Part shown: positions 1 to 12,345 of the stretch, piece after piece
Numbering within the stretch: the first letter of the stretch is position 1
Layout of the letters: each line of letters starts with the position of its first letter
Assembly: GCA_963575745.1 (NCBI GenBank)
Contig: CAUYUJ010007269.1
Location: 229,501 to 293,500 of the forward strand
DNA from: Prorocentrum cordatum
Lineage: Eukaryota; Sar; Dinophyceae; Prorocentrales; Prorocentraceae
Direction of reading: 5' to 3'
Length of the DNA: 64,000 bases
The notes under the pieces: generated by a model
Database searches by the model: none
The model's input: only the letters and a program-made list of their open reading frames with translations
What the model was told of the DNA's origin: nothing
Position numbers and translations under genes: made by a program

Positions 1-2140
1 CACCAGGAGGGGCCTCCCCATGTGGAGATGCCTAGAACCGCCCAGTGAGCCCCCTGGGACATCCAGAAGCCTATCTCCTCCTCCCTCCCTCCTCCCCCTA
101 CCCCTCCTCCAGTCATCTCCTCACCAGCCTGTTTCTTTCCTCCAACGGCGGACTGGACCGGTCGTGCCAGTCACCAACCAGGCACCGTTCCTGCTCCTCC
201 TCCTCCTCCTCCTCCTTCTCCTCATCCTCCTCCTCCTCCTCATCCTCCTCTATCATCTATCCTACCTCGGTTCGGGGCCTGAGTTCTCCAGCTGTCTGCT
301 CGGGCCCTGTGGTCTTCGAGCTGCCTGTTCGGGCGCTCAGGTCCGACAACCGTGAAGCTATCCGAGGGCACACGGGGAGCGCGCGCCTTGCCGTGTCGTC
401 CTCCTCCTCCTCCTCCTGATCCTCCTACTCACGCTCTGTTGCAGATGATCCACCTGTGGGGGCGCTCCACGACTGGATCCTCGACTCGGACCCTTTGGAG
501 ACTAGGTCACCCGCAGGAGCCCGAAACCGCGTGCACATCGAGCTCCAAAGTCGGGGTCAGGGGGTCGTGAATTCCTTGGGGCCTCAGGGAGCGGAAAGAT
601 AATGGTGCTGCTCGCCGCATGCGACGCTACGCACAAGTTCTCGGGCGAGTAGAAGTGGCAGAGGCCGCGAGTGTCCAAAGCGACGTAGGCCAAGGAGGCT
701 GTTCGAACTGATCCCTTGGCACGGGCGAAACGGGTGCTCACCACCCCATACACTCGCAGAGTGACATGGTTACACGCCGGTCGGAAGAAGTAGGTAGAAA
801 CATGAAGTAGGAAGGCGGGAAAAGTGGATTGGGTCCAGGCCCCGCCAGAGAACAACAAAGCACAGCAAATACATGTCGATTCTTGAAGTAGGAAGGCGCT
901 TGAAGTAGATTGGGATCTGGGAATCCACAAATACCTACTTTCAACGACCGGCGGGTACTCGTGACGGCCCTTTTCTCAGTCGCTGTAGGATTTCGCCACC
1001 AGGGGCACACGGGCCAGATGTTGCTCCGGCTGCACCCGTGGCCCGGAGAACGAGCCTCACAAAGTTCATCGCCGTATGCACGCGCAAAGGCATGGGGACT
1101 CACGGTGGCCCACTCCTACTGCGAGGGGCAAGTGTGTCTGTGTTTTTGTCCCTCCTGGAATTTAGACCCCTGATTCTAATACGCCCCGACAAATCGAGCA
1201 CTCATTTCGAATCTGGGGGCGGTGGTGCTGTCAGCATGCGGCTCTCGTCTGAGCGCCGCGCACGCTCGCCCTGAAAATGGCTCACAACATCAAGGATGGA
1301 GTCCGCTTCGTTTTCAACATGCGGCTCTCGCCTTTGCGCCGCGCGCATTCGTGTGCGTGTGCACGTTTCCAACAGTGAGGATGGGGCCAGGTTCGTTTCC
1401 AGTTGCGGTTATTGCTGGAAGCTTTCGTGACTTCCACAAGAGGAAGCTCCAACATGCAGCCCCATTACACGGATTGGAGTTGGCTCCTGTACAAACTCGC
1501 GCGTTTGACCTCCACAAAGCGCATACCCAGACCTTTTAAACTCTGCAGCTCTTACACACACGAGGGGACGTTATTTTCTGCGAAGCCGTGCTATCGTCCT
1601 AACCCGTCGAACTCGTATGTAAACGTAGTAATAAACGCACATATGCGTGAACACATACACGCATACACATGTTGGCCAGCGTGAGCCCGAAACGGTGCGT
1701 CTCTGGCAACATGAATTGTGCATCAGATGTGGGCAATACACGTTGTGCAGTATGAGTGGTGACATGTATGGTGTGAAACCTCCGTGGCACAACCATATAT
1801 TGTGCAATATGAAGGGAACAAACCACGTGGTGCAATCCAGGCGGTGCAATACATGTTATGGAATGCAATATTTGTGTTGTGTGCGACAAAAAACGTTATC
1901 TACGTTGAGTTAGGTTGTGCAACCTCTTTGGTGCAATCTGTGTGGTGCAATCAATGTTGTATAATTTGTGGTGTGCAACCTATACCAGTCCAGGTGGAGC
2001 ATCGTCCGCCAGCGTGCCTCTGGCACGAATTCGCGGAATTTCCCAAGGCTCACAGCTGCGCTGCTGCTGCAGCCATGCTTGCACCTTCTACATAAGCCCC
2101 GACCGAAAACTTCCCAGGCGTTCCTGGGCGCTCTCAAACG
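1..2140. other. No gene recognised; CTC tract and GTGCAAT repeats
   Basis: A (CTC)n tract lies at 190-250. From about 1680 to 1990 a loose repeat of TTGTGCAATATG and GGTGCAATC occurs roughly ten times. Satellite-like GCGCCGCGCGCATTCGTG lies near 1.34 kb. No coding segment is convincing. Confidence 0.6.
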
Positions 2141-2149
2141 CGCCTGGGG

Positions 2150-2745
2150 TGGTCCGCATTGGCCCCTTGGGCGGCTGCAGCGCCCCAGACGACCCGGACA
2201 CATTCGTGGACGCCCCCACCAAGCGCCCAAGGCGGGTAAGGAACGTCTCTGGACGGCTGAAAAAAAGGCATCCAAGACGCTCCAAAGAGGCCCCCCGAAA
2301 AAAAACCCAACATGCAGAAATCGTCCCGTGCCCTTTTGTGGGGAAACGTATGACTTTAGCGTCTGCGCCGTTGGGGTTGTCACAACGTCCGACACGGCCT
2401 CAGAGCCACCCGAGATCACCACAAGTTGGCCCAAGAGGCCCCCAAGACCAATCAAAACCGCCCTAAGAGGAGGCCCGCAGGGGGAACCCGAACAGGCATT
2501 TCGAGCGCACTCGGCCCAGATGCCCCCAGGAAGCCCCAACAGCCCCCCAACAGGGGCCGACAAACAGCCCCCAAAGGGACCCAAAAGGCCCCCGAGGGGC
2601 CCAGCAAGTGCTTCCCAAACGTCGGCCCCGAGAGCGATCCGAAGAGACCCCAAGAAACATCCCCGAGGACTCTGACCCACAAGCCAGGCACGGTTCCTGG
2701 ATGGGCCGAAGGCCATTCCATACGAGGCGCAATATATACGGTGCA
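2150..2745. repeat. Degenerate CCCAAGAGGC array 1 with conserved tail
   Basis: Loose 11-bp units (CCCCAAGAGGC, CCCAAGACGGC). The array ends in ACCCACAAGCCAGGCACGGT, then CCTGGATGGGCCGAAGGCCA. The same tail closes the array at 9760-10330, so these are copies of one longer element. Confidence 0.65.
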
Positions 2746-3288
2746 ATGTTTGCTCAAGGCTCGGCTGCAGCGAACCACGTCCGACAGGAACTGCGGACCT
2801 ATTTCTCTGCGCGGGCAGCCGGGACGCATGCCTCCTAAAGCCGGTCGCGATATTCTCTGTAGGGGTGTGGCCGGGATATGTGCCAACAGCGCACGGCCAG
2901 GGTGCCTGGCCAGAATGATAATGAACGGTCACCTCTGGAACATCCTCTCGCCCTCGGGGCGGAGGACAGGGAGGGGGGGAAGGAGGGGACAGGGGGAGGA
3001 GGGGGAGAGAGGGGGAGAGATGGGGAGGGAAGGGACGGGGGGGGGGGAACGAAGAGGAAGGAGGGGGAGGAGGGGAGGAGAGGGAAAGGCGGACCCCGAA
3101 CGGCGGCGAGGGAAGGGGTTTGAGCCAACCAAGCATGTTTAGCAACGTGTAAATGGACAGAGACCTCGTCACCCTGCGAAAACCTAATTGTCGCCGATGC
3201 GGATCCCCACCCCGTGCGTCCCGGCTGGAGGATCTGGAGGTGGTGGGAAGCGTTCGCGATAGGCATCGGGGTGGAATTTCTTCATTGT

Positions 3289-5151
3289 TTACCACGCTGC
3301 GACTCGCAAGAGTACCTGTGGTGGGTCAGCGTGAGGTAGAATGATGCGCCTGCGAGCCATGGCCGGGGCGGCACGACTGGAATCGTCGGCCTGTTCGTAC
3401 CATTCTCCAGTTTTCCGTGGTCTCCCGGCGCGCTTGGGACCACTCCATGGCTGCAGCGTGCGTGGGCCGAACGTGCAGGAGGCGACTGGGTCAGTCGCGG
3501 GCGCAGATATCAGACGGCAGAACAGATCGAGCTTGAATTGTTCGTACGTGTCGCTGAAGCGCTCGAGGGGTTTGCAGGCTCTCCTGCCGCTGGGGGCATT
3601 GCGTGCTTGGTTGAATATAACCTCGTTCGTGCTTGTGCGGTCCTGGCTTCGGGCCATTTGACCGTACGTGATATTGCGTAGTCCTTTCAGTTGGAAAGCG
3701 TCGAGCCGCTGTGACTGCCCAGGGGTGACCTGGGTTATCTCCAAGCCGTCCAGCAGTTTGGACCTGCGTACACCATGGAAAACTTGGACTTCGTGTGACA
3801 CGGTGCAGTCACTGCGCAGCCAAAACGCATCCAATCGCTGTACTGTCTGGTAGCACGTCTGGATGCGGGCGCTGATTTCCTTTCCGACACAATGTTTGTT
3901 GTCTACTGAGCAACACAAATACTTCACCGCCTCTGCGCAAGAAAAAATAATGTCATCTCGGTTGTTCAGCCGGCTTGGGCTGGGCGTCCGAAGCTTTCAC
4001 ATTTAGAATTCTCCAGGTAAAAAACCAAATGGCGCGTTTTCTTTCTCGATTGCGTGCGACATGCGCGTAATCTGGGCTTCGTCGGAAGACGCGCACATCG
4101 TGTCGTTTGCAATCTCAACAATAACTCCGGGCGCATGCCTTTCCGAAAGCGGCGCGCCGCGCATATTGTATATGTATGAAAGCAGCACGTGCGTAACAAC
4201 GAGGAAGAGATATGGTGACAGAGGTCACCCCTGCCGGATCCCCGCATCTTGGCGGTGCCATGTGGAATCGTAATTGTCTATGCTAACCTGGAAGGTAGGG
4301 TTCCGATACGATGCTTTCACCACGTTGACGATTTTATCCGGCAGTTGCATGCGCTCGAGCGCACTGAATAAGGCTTTGTGCGTGACACGGCCGAATGCTT
4401 TTTCCCAGGTGAGGAACAGAAGATAAAGCGGGGAACCCTCCTTGAAGTTGTGAATACTGGCGCCTTGATGTACCATCTGTCTGACTATCTTGAGAGCTTG
4501 CAACGTGCTGCGCCGCGCCCGACAACCAAACTGCGTCGGCTGCAGGAAGTGATCGACGTGGTTAGCGATGCGGTCCTTGACGACACCAGCTCGCGGGCCC
4601 GCCATCCATCCACACCTTCGGCACGCTGCGCCTCCATAGAAACGAGCTTGCGGCGCAGCATGTGCTCGTGAAGCGAAGGGAACTCGCAGGTGGCTGTGGG
4701 GATGTGGTTGCGCAGACAGTCCAAGTACCTCTCCCAAGACGGGGCTGCTGGGGCTCCCGGGGCAACGCCGGCCGCCGCAAGCGGCCGCTCGGCACCACCA
4801 CAAGCCCATGCGTGCAAAAGTTCTACGCCTGAGGTAGTCCATGCTCCTGATTCCACATGTTGAAGATGGAACGCCAGGTCTCAGTCCACATGTTCTGCGC
4901 GTCCAGCAGGTCCACCGCCAGCGAAGCGTCAGGGCGACGCAAATGACGGGCGACGGCCTCCTGCACCCCACTGGCCTGCTTCCTGTGACGCAAGGGGGGG
5001 ACCGAGGCGCGGCCACCTGTGGCTGACTGCATCCTGTCGGCCCAGCGTCGGCACCGAAACCGAGGTGCACAGCGACGCACCGCTGGTAACGGTCGCGCGC
5101 CGCGCTCAGGGTCCTGGAGCTGGCACTGGCACTGGTGGTGGAAGTCGTCAT
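3289..5151 (-). pseudogene. Decayed LINE reverse transcriptase fragment
   Basis: Several minus-strand frames together give the RT and C-terminal domain of a second LINE with no endonuclease or ORF1. In order they show EGVDGWRARELV (pre-RT), QFGCRARRSTLQAL, LTWEKAFGRV, GIRQG, a TGA stop where Cys is expected, PLSPYLF, EIANDTM, then KYLC, RIQTCYQTVQRLDAFW and SKLLDGLEITQVTPGQ with RLDAFQLKGLRNI. The catalytic Asp of the D-x-x-x-AFD motif is Thr, the following Asp is Gly, and the ADD motif reads AND. It is clearly dead. It differs in sequence from the 34.7-39.4 kb LINE, so it is a separate family. Confidence 0.85.
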
Positions 5152-5484
5152 TCACGGGGCTGTTGATCCCGAGGTGGTTGTGCTGGTGGTGGATGGTGAG
5201 ATGGCTTACGAATGGACGATGGTGGGGGGTCGACCACGGTCATAGCAACCGTGGCAGTTCGGAGACTGCGTGGTGCGCAAAGTATCAGCTGACAGGGGAG
5301 ATGGGGGGCGATACTGGGTTTCCTGGGACCGTATGACTTCATGTCTGAGATGAAAGATTGGGCAGACGTATGTGTAATCCGTATTATCCCAGGGGGAACC
5401 GATCATCCCAGGGCGAGTCGAGCCGAACTGCACCTCATAATGGAAATTATAGGTTAAGGTCGTGCGAAATGTGGAGCCACCTGT

Positions 5485-5565
5485 GCGGTGCAGCGTAGCC
5501 GCCAGACCGCCACCCAAGCCCGGACGACGGACGGCGACGAAGCGGCAACGGGGCGGCGACGGCGA
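5485..5565. repeat. GC-rich minisatellite unit, left part
   Basis: GTAGCCGCCAGACCGCCACC followed by GACGACGGACGGCGACGAAG and GGGGCGGCGACGGCGA matches the array at 7245-7470. The 5595-6975 satellite therefore lies inside or beside a split array. Confidence 0.7.
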
Positions 5566-5594
5566 TAATTTGAGGGAGTTTCTGTGGAACTACC

Positions 5595-6975
5595 GTCATC
5601 CTCACCCCCGGCGCGGTGCCCAGAGGAGCCCAGAGCGGCCTCCGGCACCGTTTCCGGACAGATCCGCTGGATCCGGTGACAAATCCCAAACCGGCGCCCT
5701 CGCTTGAGACATCCTCACAAAACCGGCCCCGGGGGCGGTGCCCAGATGAGCCCAGAGCGGCCTCCAGCACCGTTTCCGGACAGATCCGGAGCCCAGAGCG
5801 GCCTCCGGCACCGTTTCCGGACAGATCCGCTGGATCCGGTGACGAATCCCAAACCGGCGCCCTCGCTTGAGACATCCTCACAAAACCGGCCCCGGGGGAG
5901 GTGCCCAGAGGAGCCCAGAGCGGCCTCCGGCACCGTTTCCGGACAGATCCGGTGGATCCGCCCGACGAATCCCAAACCGGCGCCCTCGCTTGAGACATCC
6001 TCACAAAACCGGCCCCGGGGGAGGTGCCCAGAGGAGCCCAGAGCGGCCTCCGGCACCGTTTCCGGACAGATCCGCTGGATCCGGTGGATCCGCCGACGAA
6101 TCCCAAACCGGCGCCCTCGCTTGAGACATCCTCACAAAACCGGCCCCGGGGGAGGTGCCCAGAGGAGCCCAGAGCGGCCTCCGGCACCGTTTCCGGACAG
6201 ATCCGGTGGATCCGGTGGATCCGACGAATCCCAAACCGGCGCCCTCGCTTGAGACATCCTCACAAAACCGGCCCCGGGGGAGGTGCCCAGAGGAGCCCAG
6301 AGCGGCCTCCGGCACCGTTTCCGGACAGATCCGGTGGATCCGGTGATCGAATCCCAAACCGGCGCCCTCGCTTGAGACATCCTCACAAAACCGGCCCCGG
6401 GGGAGGTGCCCAGAGGAGCCCAGAGCGGCCTCCGGCACCGTTTCCGGACAGATCCGGTGGATCCGCCGACGAATCCCAAACCGGCGCCCTCGCTTGAGAC
6501 ATCCTCACAAAACCGGCCCCGGGGGAGGTGCCCAGAGGAGCCCAGAGCGGCCTCCGGCACCGTTTCCGGACAGATCCGCTGGATCCGGTGGATCCGCCGA
6601 CGAATCCCAAACCGGCGCCCTCGCTTGAGACATCCTCACAAAACCGGCCCCGGGGGAGGTGCCCAGAGGAGCCCAGAGCGGCCTCCGGCACCGTTTCCGG
6701 ACAGATCCGCTGGATCCGGTGGATCCGCCGACGAATCCCAAACCGGCCCCGGGGGAGGTGCCCAGAGGAGCCCAGAGCGGCCTCCGGCACCGTTTCCGGA
6801 CAGATCCGCTGGATCCGGTGGATCCGCCGACGAATCCCAAACCGGCGCCCTCGCTTGAGACATCCTCACAAAACCGGCCCCGGGGGAGGTGCCCAGAGGA
6901 GCCCAGAGCGGCCTCCGGCACCGTTTCCGGACAGATCCGGACAGATCCGGTGGATCCGCGCCCCGGGGGAGGTGC
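5595..6975. repeat. Satellite of 123-131 bp units, about 11 copies
   Basis: The unit runs GGTGCCCAGAGGAGCCCAGA, GCGGCCTCCGGCACCGTTTC, CGGACAGATCCG, then GACGAATCCCAAACCGGCGC, CCTCGCTTGAGACATCCTCA and CAAAACCGGCCCCGGG. Units start near 5612, 5738, 5899, 6024, 6153, 6281, 6406, 6528, 6657, 6757 and 6888. The length varies mainly through 1-3 copies of GGATCCGGT and through partial units (5790, 6745). Frames stay open on both strands because many units are multiples of three. Confidence 0.95.
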
Positions 6976-6984
6976 CCAGAGAAG

Positions 6985-7165
6985 GAATGAGGAGGAGGAG
7001 GAGGAGGAGGAGGGAGGAGGAGGAGGAGGAGGAGGAGGAGGAGGAGGAGGAGGAGGAGGAGGAGAAGATGATGGAGCTGTGGGGTGAAGGAGGACAGACG
7101 GAGGCAAGAGAAGGATGGAGGAGGAGGAGGAGGAGGAGGAGGAGGAGGAGGAGGAGGAGGACCTC
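6985..7165. repeat. GGA/GAG trinucleotide tract
   Basis: Two GGA runs (6987-7063 and 7110-7160) separated by about 45 bp of unique sequence. Open frames here are poly-Glu, poly-Gly or poly-Arg artefacts. Confidence 0.95.
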
Positions 7166-7244
7166 ATCCTCACCCTCGCCAACAAGCGCACGCACCTTCT
7201 TCTATATACAGAAACTCCCGATCAACCGCAGAGCGGCCGGCTAG

Positions 7245-7470
7245 TATTCCCGCCGGACCGCCGCACGAGAACAGACGACGGGCGGCGACGAGGCGGCGAC
7301 GGGGCGGCGACGGCGACAACATAGCCGCCAGACCGCCACACGGGCCCAGACGCCCAGGCGGCGGCGAGGCGCCGACGGCGACGACGTAGCCGCCAGACCG
7401 CCGCACAGGCCCAGACGACGGGCGGCGACGAGGCGTCGACGGGGCACGAACAGCGACGGACTCGTCGCTA
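7245..7470. repeat. GC-rich minisatellite, right part, ~3 units
   Basis: Units of about 70-75 bp: CCGCCAGACCGCCGCACAGG, then CAGACGACGGGCGGCGACGA and GGCGACGGGGCGGCGACG. Related to the unit at 5485-5565. Confidence 0.8.
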
Positions 7471-7474
7471 GGCT

Positions 7475-9460
7475 GCCACACAAGCTCAGTCCCTCAGAAA
7501 AGATCTAGGAACGCCTGAATGCAAGCACTCTTTGGGGACAACGCCATGTACAATCATCCATTTGCACAGGGGGTCCTACCTCGTTGAATGGCTGTCACCT
7601 GCTAGAACCATTGAGGGTGGATCCTCAACGCGCAAGCCCGGGTCTGCCCCGAGCTGCGGGCCCACCAGGCGCTCGTCATTCAAAGGGGGGCGACGCCCAG
7701 TGTGGACAGGAAAACATCCGCAAAGGCGTAACCTGGAGAGGGGACCCGGCACGGGAAGCCTCCCGACTCTCCCGTCGCGGGAACACCGGGGTGGACTGGC
7801 GCATGGGAGAGAAAGACCTGGACTCGGACGCACACCGCCGATAGACCGGCACCGCACGCTCCTGGTCGGTGTGGGCCATCGGACCCCCATCTGCGATGGA
7901 TAGGCGATTTGCAGGTCGAGGCATCCCCACCTGAGTCGATCCTCCCCTAAAGTTGCCCCTTGGCATTTGGGCCACGCCTCAGGTCTCCCGCGGTCGTCCG
8001 GGACGATCTGGACACCCACTGAGCGCGGTCGGCGAGGCGCAACCGCTGAAAGGCACCTCGAACCCTCCTGTCCAGTTTTTCTCCTTTCCCCTCCCCTCCT
8101 TCTCTCCTCCTCCGCCTCCCCCCTCCCCTTCCAGCCGCTTGCGGCACCTCCTCCCCGTCCCAGCCAATTGCAGGGGAGGTTGAAGCGACGGGGTGCCTCC
8201 TAGCCCCGGCTGAAGCCACTCCCTTTCCACCCCCCAATCTCCTCCCCACGTCGTGCTTGGCCGAAACGCCCAAAATGTCCCCCTCCCATCGTGCGGTCGC
8301 AGGCTACTGTAGGGGTCCGACCACAAGAAACCGTCTACAAGAAACCCAATCCTGGGACCCCAGGGCATCCATGGATTTTTGGTGCGGGAACGTCACGCTC
8401 TCCATCGCCAAACCATCGAAACCCAAGACATCCAGGGCATCCTGCAGGCAAGCAGGGTGTTTTTTGGCATGGTTCCCCACTGTAGAGCACGCTCCCTTTG
8501 AGGGGCAACGATAGGGGGGGACTGGCGTAAGGGGGGGATGCATCCGCCTGGAATCGGCGATACATCGCCGATAGATCCGCGATGGGCCCCCGATAGCCAA
8601 TCCGCACCTTCCCGGGCAGCCTGGGGCCATCGGGCCCCTCTCGGCGATCAGTGGGCGATGGGGGGTGGCTGCATCCCCCCCCTACAGTCGGGGCCTCGAC
8701 CTAAGGAACCCTAAATAAGGAACGAGGCCCCTTTGTTCCATAAGTTAAACTTCGATTTCCCATCGAAAACGTAAGGAAAACCTGAGGCAAGCTGTGAAAC
8801 ACTTAAGGAACGCGGAGCCCCCCCCCAACGAAAAGGGTTCCTTCTTCAGGGCCCCGGCTGTATGCCCCTCCCCGCCCATATCGTTGCCCCTGGGGTTGCT
8901 TCTTGGCCTGGCCCCCCAACCGTAGAGCACGCGCTCCCCTCCCCCCCATTCGCCGCAGGCCGGCGCGCCTCCGCCGAGCCGCCGCCGCTCCTCGAGGGGG
9001 AGCCTGCGCCGCTCCTCCCGCCGCGCTGCCCGGCGAGGGGGCGCGGGGAGGAGGCGGCCTCCTCTGCCACGCCTCCTCCTCCTGCTCCTCCTCCTCTGCC
9101 ATCCTCGCCGCCTCCTCCTCCTGCTCCTCCTCCCCTCCGCTCCCTCGTCCAACGCCGTCCTGGTCGCGTTCTCTCCTCCGCGCCGTGGTCCCCCTCGGCC
9201 TCCTCCTCCTTCCCCGCCCAACCTTCATGGTTTTCCTCCCCGTCCCCCTGATCCGTGCGTTCCCAGGTGGTCACCAGATTCGCAAACGGAATGGGGCGTG
9301 CCGAATGATGAATCTGCCTGCGCCCACTCTTGGATCGTCCAGGGGGATGAAATAGAAGGGCCTGAATCAGACAAGCGTTCTGCTCGACGAATTTCAGTTG
9401 ACGCTCGAACCTGAGCAATGGCTGTGTGAATGTTTGGGCTGTGTTGTGGCAGCGGGCTAG
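7475..9460. other. No gene recognised; repeat J and low-complexity DNA
   Basis: Apart from repeat J (8320-8500) and GC-rich CTC/GCC DNA at 8.94-9.2 kb, I see no gene, RNA or element here. The long frames at 8.7-9.4 kb are Arg/Gly/Glu-rich readings of biased composition. Confidence 0.5.
8320..8500 (+). repeat. Dispersed repeat J, copy 1
   Basis: ACAAGAAACCCAATCCTGGG, ACCCCAGGGCATCCATGGAT, TTTTTGGTGCGGGAACGTCA, AAGACATCCAGGGCATCCTG and AGGCAAGCAGGGTGTTTTTT. About 180 bp, matched at 41460-41610. Confidence 0.72.
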
Positions 9461-9759
9461 AGGATGGAATTGTCTTGCATTCGTTGGAAGGTGACGGCCG
9501 ACCTTTTGCGTGCCAGCAAAGGTCGAAAGCTGTCAAATGTCTTTGATGGTTCCCATCGCTCGCGACGGGAGGTTGCTGAACTCAACACAGGAATTATCCG
9601 CCGACCCCTTGGGATTCCATCGGCGTGGGAGATGCCCCCCCCCCACCCCCCCCCCCCCCCCCCCCCGGAACCGGATCTGGTCGATTTGGAGGGGGGGGTC
9701 TATCCGGGCTGGCTGGGGGGCTCCTTTGCTCCAGAAACTCTGCCGGGAGGGCATCGAGG

Positions 9760-10330
9760 GCCTCAAAATGGGCTCCGAAGGCCCCCAGAGATCTCCTAGA
9801 CGGTCCAAGTGGGCCTCCAGACGGCCCAAGACGCCTCCAAGACGCCCCAAGAGGGCCCCAAGAGCCAAAATCGGTGATTGTAATTTTTGTTGTCCAATGT
9901 GCTTGGCTTCCTCGCCTTTTCCGGCTTCCGACGCTCGAAGACGGCCCAAGAGGCCCCCACGACTGTCACAAGACGGCCCAAGAGGCCCCCAAGACGGCCC
10001 CAAGACGCTCCAAAAAGGCCCCAAGACGGTCCAAAAGGACCGCAAGAGGGCCACCAGGCGGCCCAGGAAAGGCCCAAGAAAGGGACCCTAACTTTCCGCA
10101 CCAAGAGGCGCCCGGGAGGCCCCAAGAGGCCCCCAAGGGGCCCCAAGAGGCCCCCAAGAGATACATTAAAGGCCCTAAAGATACCCCAAGAGGCCCCAAA
10201 ACACCCACCCAGATGCCTCCAAACTGCCCCGGGCAGGCCCCCGAGAGGCTCCTCACCAGATCCGAACGAACATCCCAAAGGCCTCTGAACCACAACCCAG
10301 GCATGGTGGCGGGATGGACCGAAGTCCACT
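9760..10330. repeat. Degenerate CCCAAGAGGC array 2 with conserved tail
   Basis: As array 1, interrupted at 9870-9945 by non-repeat sequence (GGTGATTGTAATTTTTGTTG). The tail reads AACCACAACCCAGGCATGGT, then GCGGGATGGACCGAAGTCCA. Confidence 0.65.
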
Positions 10331-11119
10331 AGACATAAATACAAGCAGAATAATCAAGCAGGATCGTGCAGCAATGGAACAAATTTTCGATGATGTGATA
10401 GGGCAGATTCAACGCCCCGCAAAAGTTGGACTTGCTCGAGCAAGTTCACCAGGCGATTGCAGAGCACGACGCGATTCCTTGCTGTTCGATGGGGGGTCAA
10501 GTGGGACCCCGTGTTTAGGCTCATGGACCCCTGAGGCTCCTCTGGTGGTCTTTGGGAACGCGTCGGGCGGGGCCAACATTCGCGACAGCAGGCTCCGCCG
10601 TTTAGGTTTGGTCATAGTGTTATGCTTGTGAGTTTGCACCGCAAGTCCTGTAGCCTCACCTTCTCGGGCCTTCGGTGTCACCCGCTCAGGGTGTCCCCCA
10701 CAAGAGCTAAAGACTCTGAACAACTCAGATTTCAGATGTTCATTGTCTCGTTAGGCACGCTGGCTGATGCGACTCTGACTGTTCCCATGTCGCTCGGTAT
10801 GCCGAGGCCCATCGCACGACCGATATTATACCAACACGTTGCTCTGCAGTCAGCAGCGCGATCCATCTAAAACCGGCAATCAACCAAACCCCTTCGCATT
10901 CGGGAAGAGAAGGAGTGGTCACTCGGAGATGGACACTGATTCAGAGCAACAGCAGCAGCGTTGGAGGTTTTGGCATGGCGGACTGCCATGCGAGCGCAAA
11001 CCCCGCAGCTCGGAGGACATGGACGCTCATGTGGAGAAACTGACTTTATGTCGAGAGAACGCGTTTCGTGGACGCTTCCCTGGACGACAAAAACCTCGAC
11101 ACGCTGAACCGTGTGATGG

Positions 11120-11325
11120 GCGTGTTTTCCACCACCACCACCATAAGTTGGAGGGGGGGGGGTCCTCCTCATCTTCCTCCTCCTCCTCCTCCTCCTCCCT
11201 CCTCCTCCTCCTCCTCCTCCTCCTCCCCCTCCCCCTCCTCCCCCTCCTCCTCCTCCTCCTCCTCCTCCGCCTCCTCCTTCCCCCCTCCAACTGATGGTGG
11301 TGGTGGTTGGTGGTGGTGGAAAGCG
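11120..11325. repeat. Foldback with a CTC microsatellite core
   Basis: TTTTCCACCACCACCACCAT plus AAGTTGGAGGGGGGG on the left is mirrored by CCCCCCTCCAACTGATGGTG and TGGTGGTGGTGGAAAG on the right. Together they bracket about 120 bp of (CCT)n. The layout (inverted unique arms around a trinucleotide tract) is like that at 20.2-20.8 kb. Confidence 0.6.
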
Positions 11326-11879
11326 GGGGACCCTCCCCTGAGTTGCAGACAGGGGAGGGGGTTCGAAACGGAGGGGGGGGGCGCGCGCCCTGAGGGAGGG
11401 TTCGAAGGGTCTCCCCTGCGCTTGCAAGAGGGGGGCGGGGAGGGGCTGCGCGGCCCCCGAGGGGCCTCGGGGCGCTCCCGAGGCGCCTCCAAGGGCCCCG
11501 AGAGGCCTCCGCACGGCACCCGGTGGGCACCCGGCCGGCGCCCGAGGATGTCGAGAGGCGTGAGGCGTCGCACGTGACGGCCTCCCGTGCCGCCTCGAGT
11601 AGACGCCACCTGCAATGCTGCGCCGGGGCGGCGGCGGCACTCCGCCAGGCATATATGCGGCGTGAGTGGTGCTGAGTGTCTCGTCTTCCCGCCTCCTTCT
11701 TCCCCGTCGGGCAAAGGCCTCCCCTTCCCCTACGTACCCCCTACCCCTGGACCTTGTCGGGGCGCCCCGCGACCCACTAGAGCGTCCGAGAAGGCCTCGG
11801 CGAGAAACCACAACTCATTGGTTTGACTTGTACTTGGTGCCAATGTTTGGCCCCCACGGGGGCTGTAATCCCCCATCCC

Positions 11880-12110
11880 GCTTCTTCGAGCAGGGCCCCA
11901 CGAGGCGCCCAGGAGGCCCCAAGAGGCTCCCAGGAGGCTCCCAAGAGACCCCCAAAAGATCCCAAGAGACTCTCCCGAGGCACCCCAGACGCTTCAAGAG
12001 GCCCCCAGGACCGCTAAGAGGCCCCCAACACGCCCCAAGAGGACTCCAAAAATCTTCCAGGAGACATCCGAAGAGACTCCGAGAGGCATCCAAGAGGCCT
12101 CTGGCCATTC
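11880..12110. repeat. Degenerate CCCAAGAGGC array 3
   Basis: Units such as CCCCAAGAGGCTCCCAGGAG and CTCCCAAGAGACCCCCAAAA, running into a (CTC)n tract at 12115-12345. Confidence 0.7.
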
Positions 12111-12114
12111 TGCT

Positions 12115-12345
12115 CGCCCTCCTCCTCCCCCTCCTCCTCCTCCTCCTCGTCCTCCTCCTCCTTCTCTTCCTCTTCCTCCTCCTCCTCCTCCTCCTCCTCC
12201 TCCTCCTCCTCCTCCTCCGTCTCCTCCTCCTTCTTCCTCCTCCCTGTTCCCCTTCCCCCTCCTCCTCCATGTTCCCCTTTCCTCCCCCCCTTCTCCTCCC
12301 CCTCATCCTCCTCCTCCTTCTTCTCCATCCTCCCCCTCTTAGGGT
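12115..12345. repeat. CTC/TCC microsatellite
   Basis: A pyrimidine-only tract of (CTC)n with TTC interruptions. Leu/Ser-rich and Arg/Glu-rich open frames here are artefacts. Confidence 0.93.

Noticed and set aside
1910-3295. 461-residue minus-strand ORF
   Set aside because: It runs through a degenerate CCCAAGAGGC array and a G/A-rich tract. Composition is Pro/Ser/Gly/Arg with no domain, and it overlaps equally open frames on the other strand.
5595-6975. CRISPR-like regular repeats
   Set aside because: Units are contiguous, over 120 bp, with no unique spacers and no cas genes; the organism is eukaryotic.
5602-6997. Several overlapping ORFs of 80-240 residues on both strands
   Set aside because: They are translations of the 123-131 bp satellite, open in several frames because many units are multiples of three. 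Nothing but repeat content supports them.
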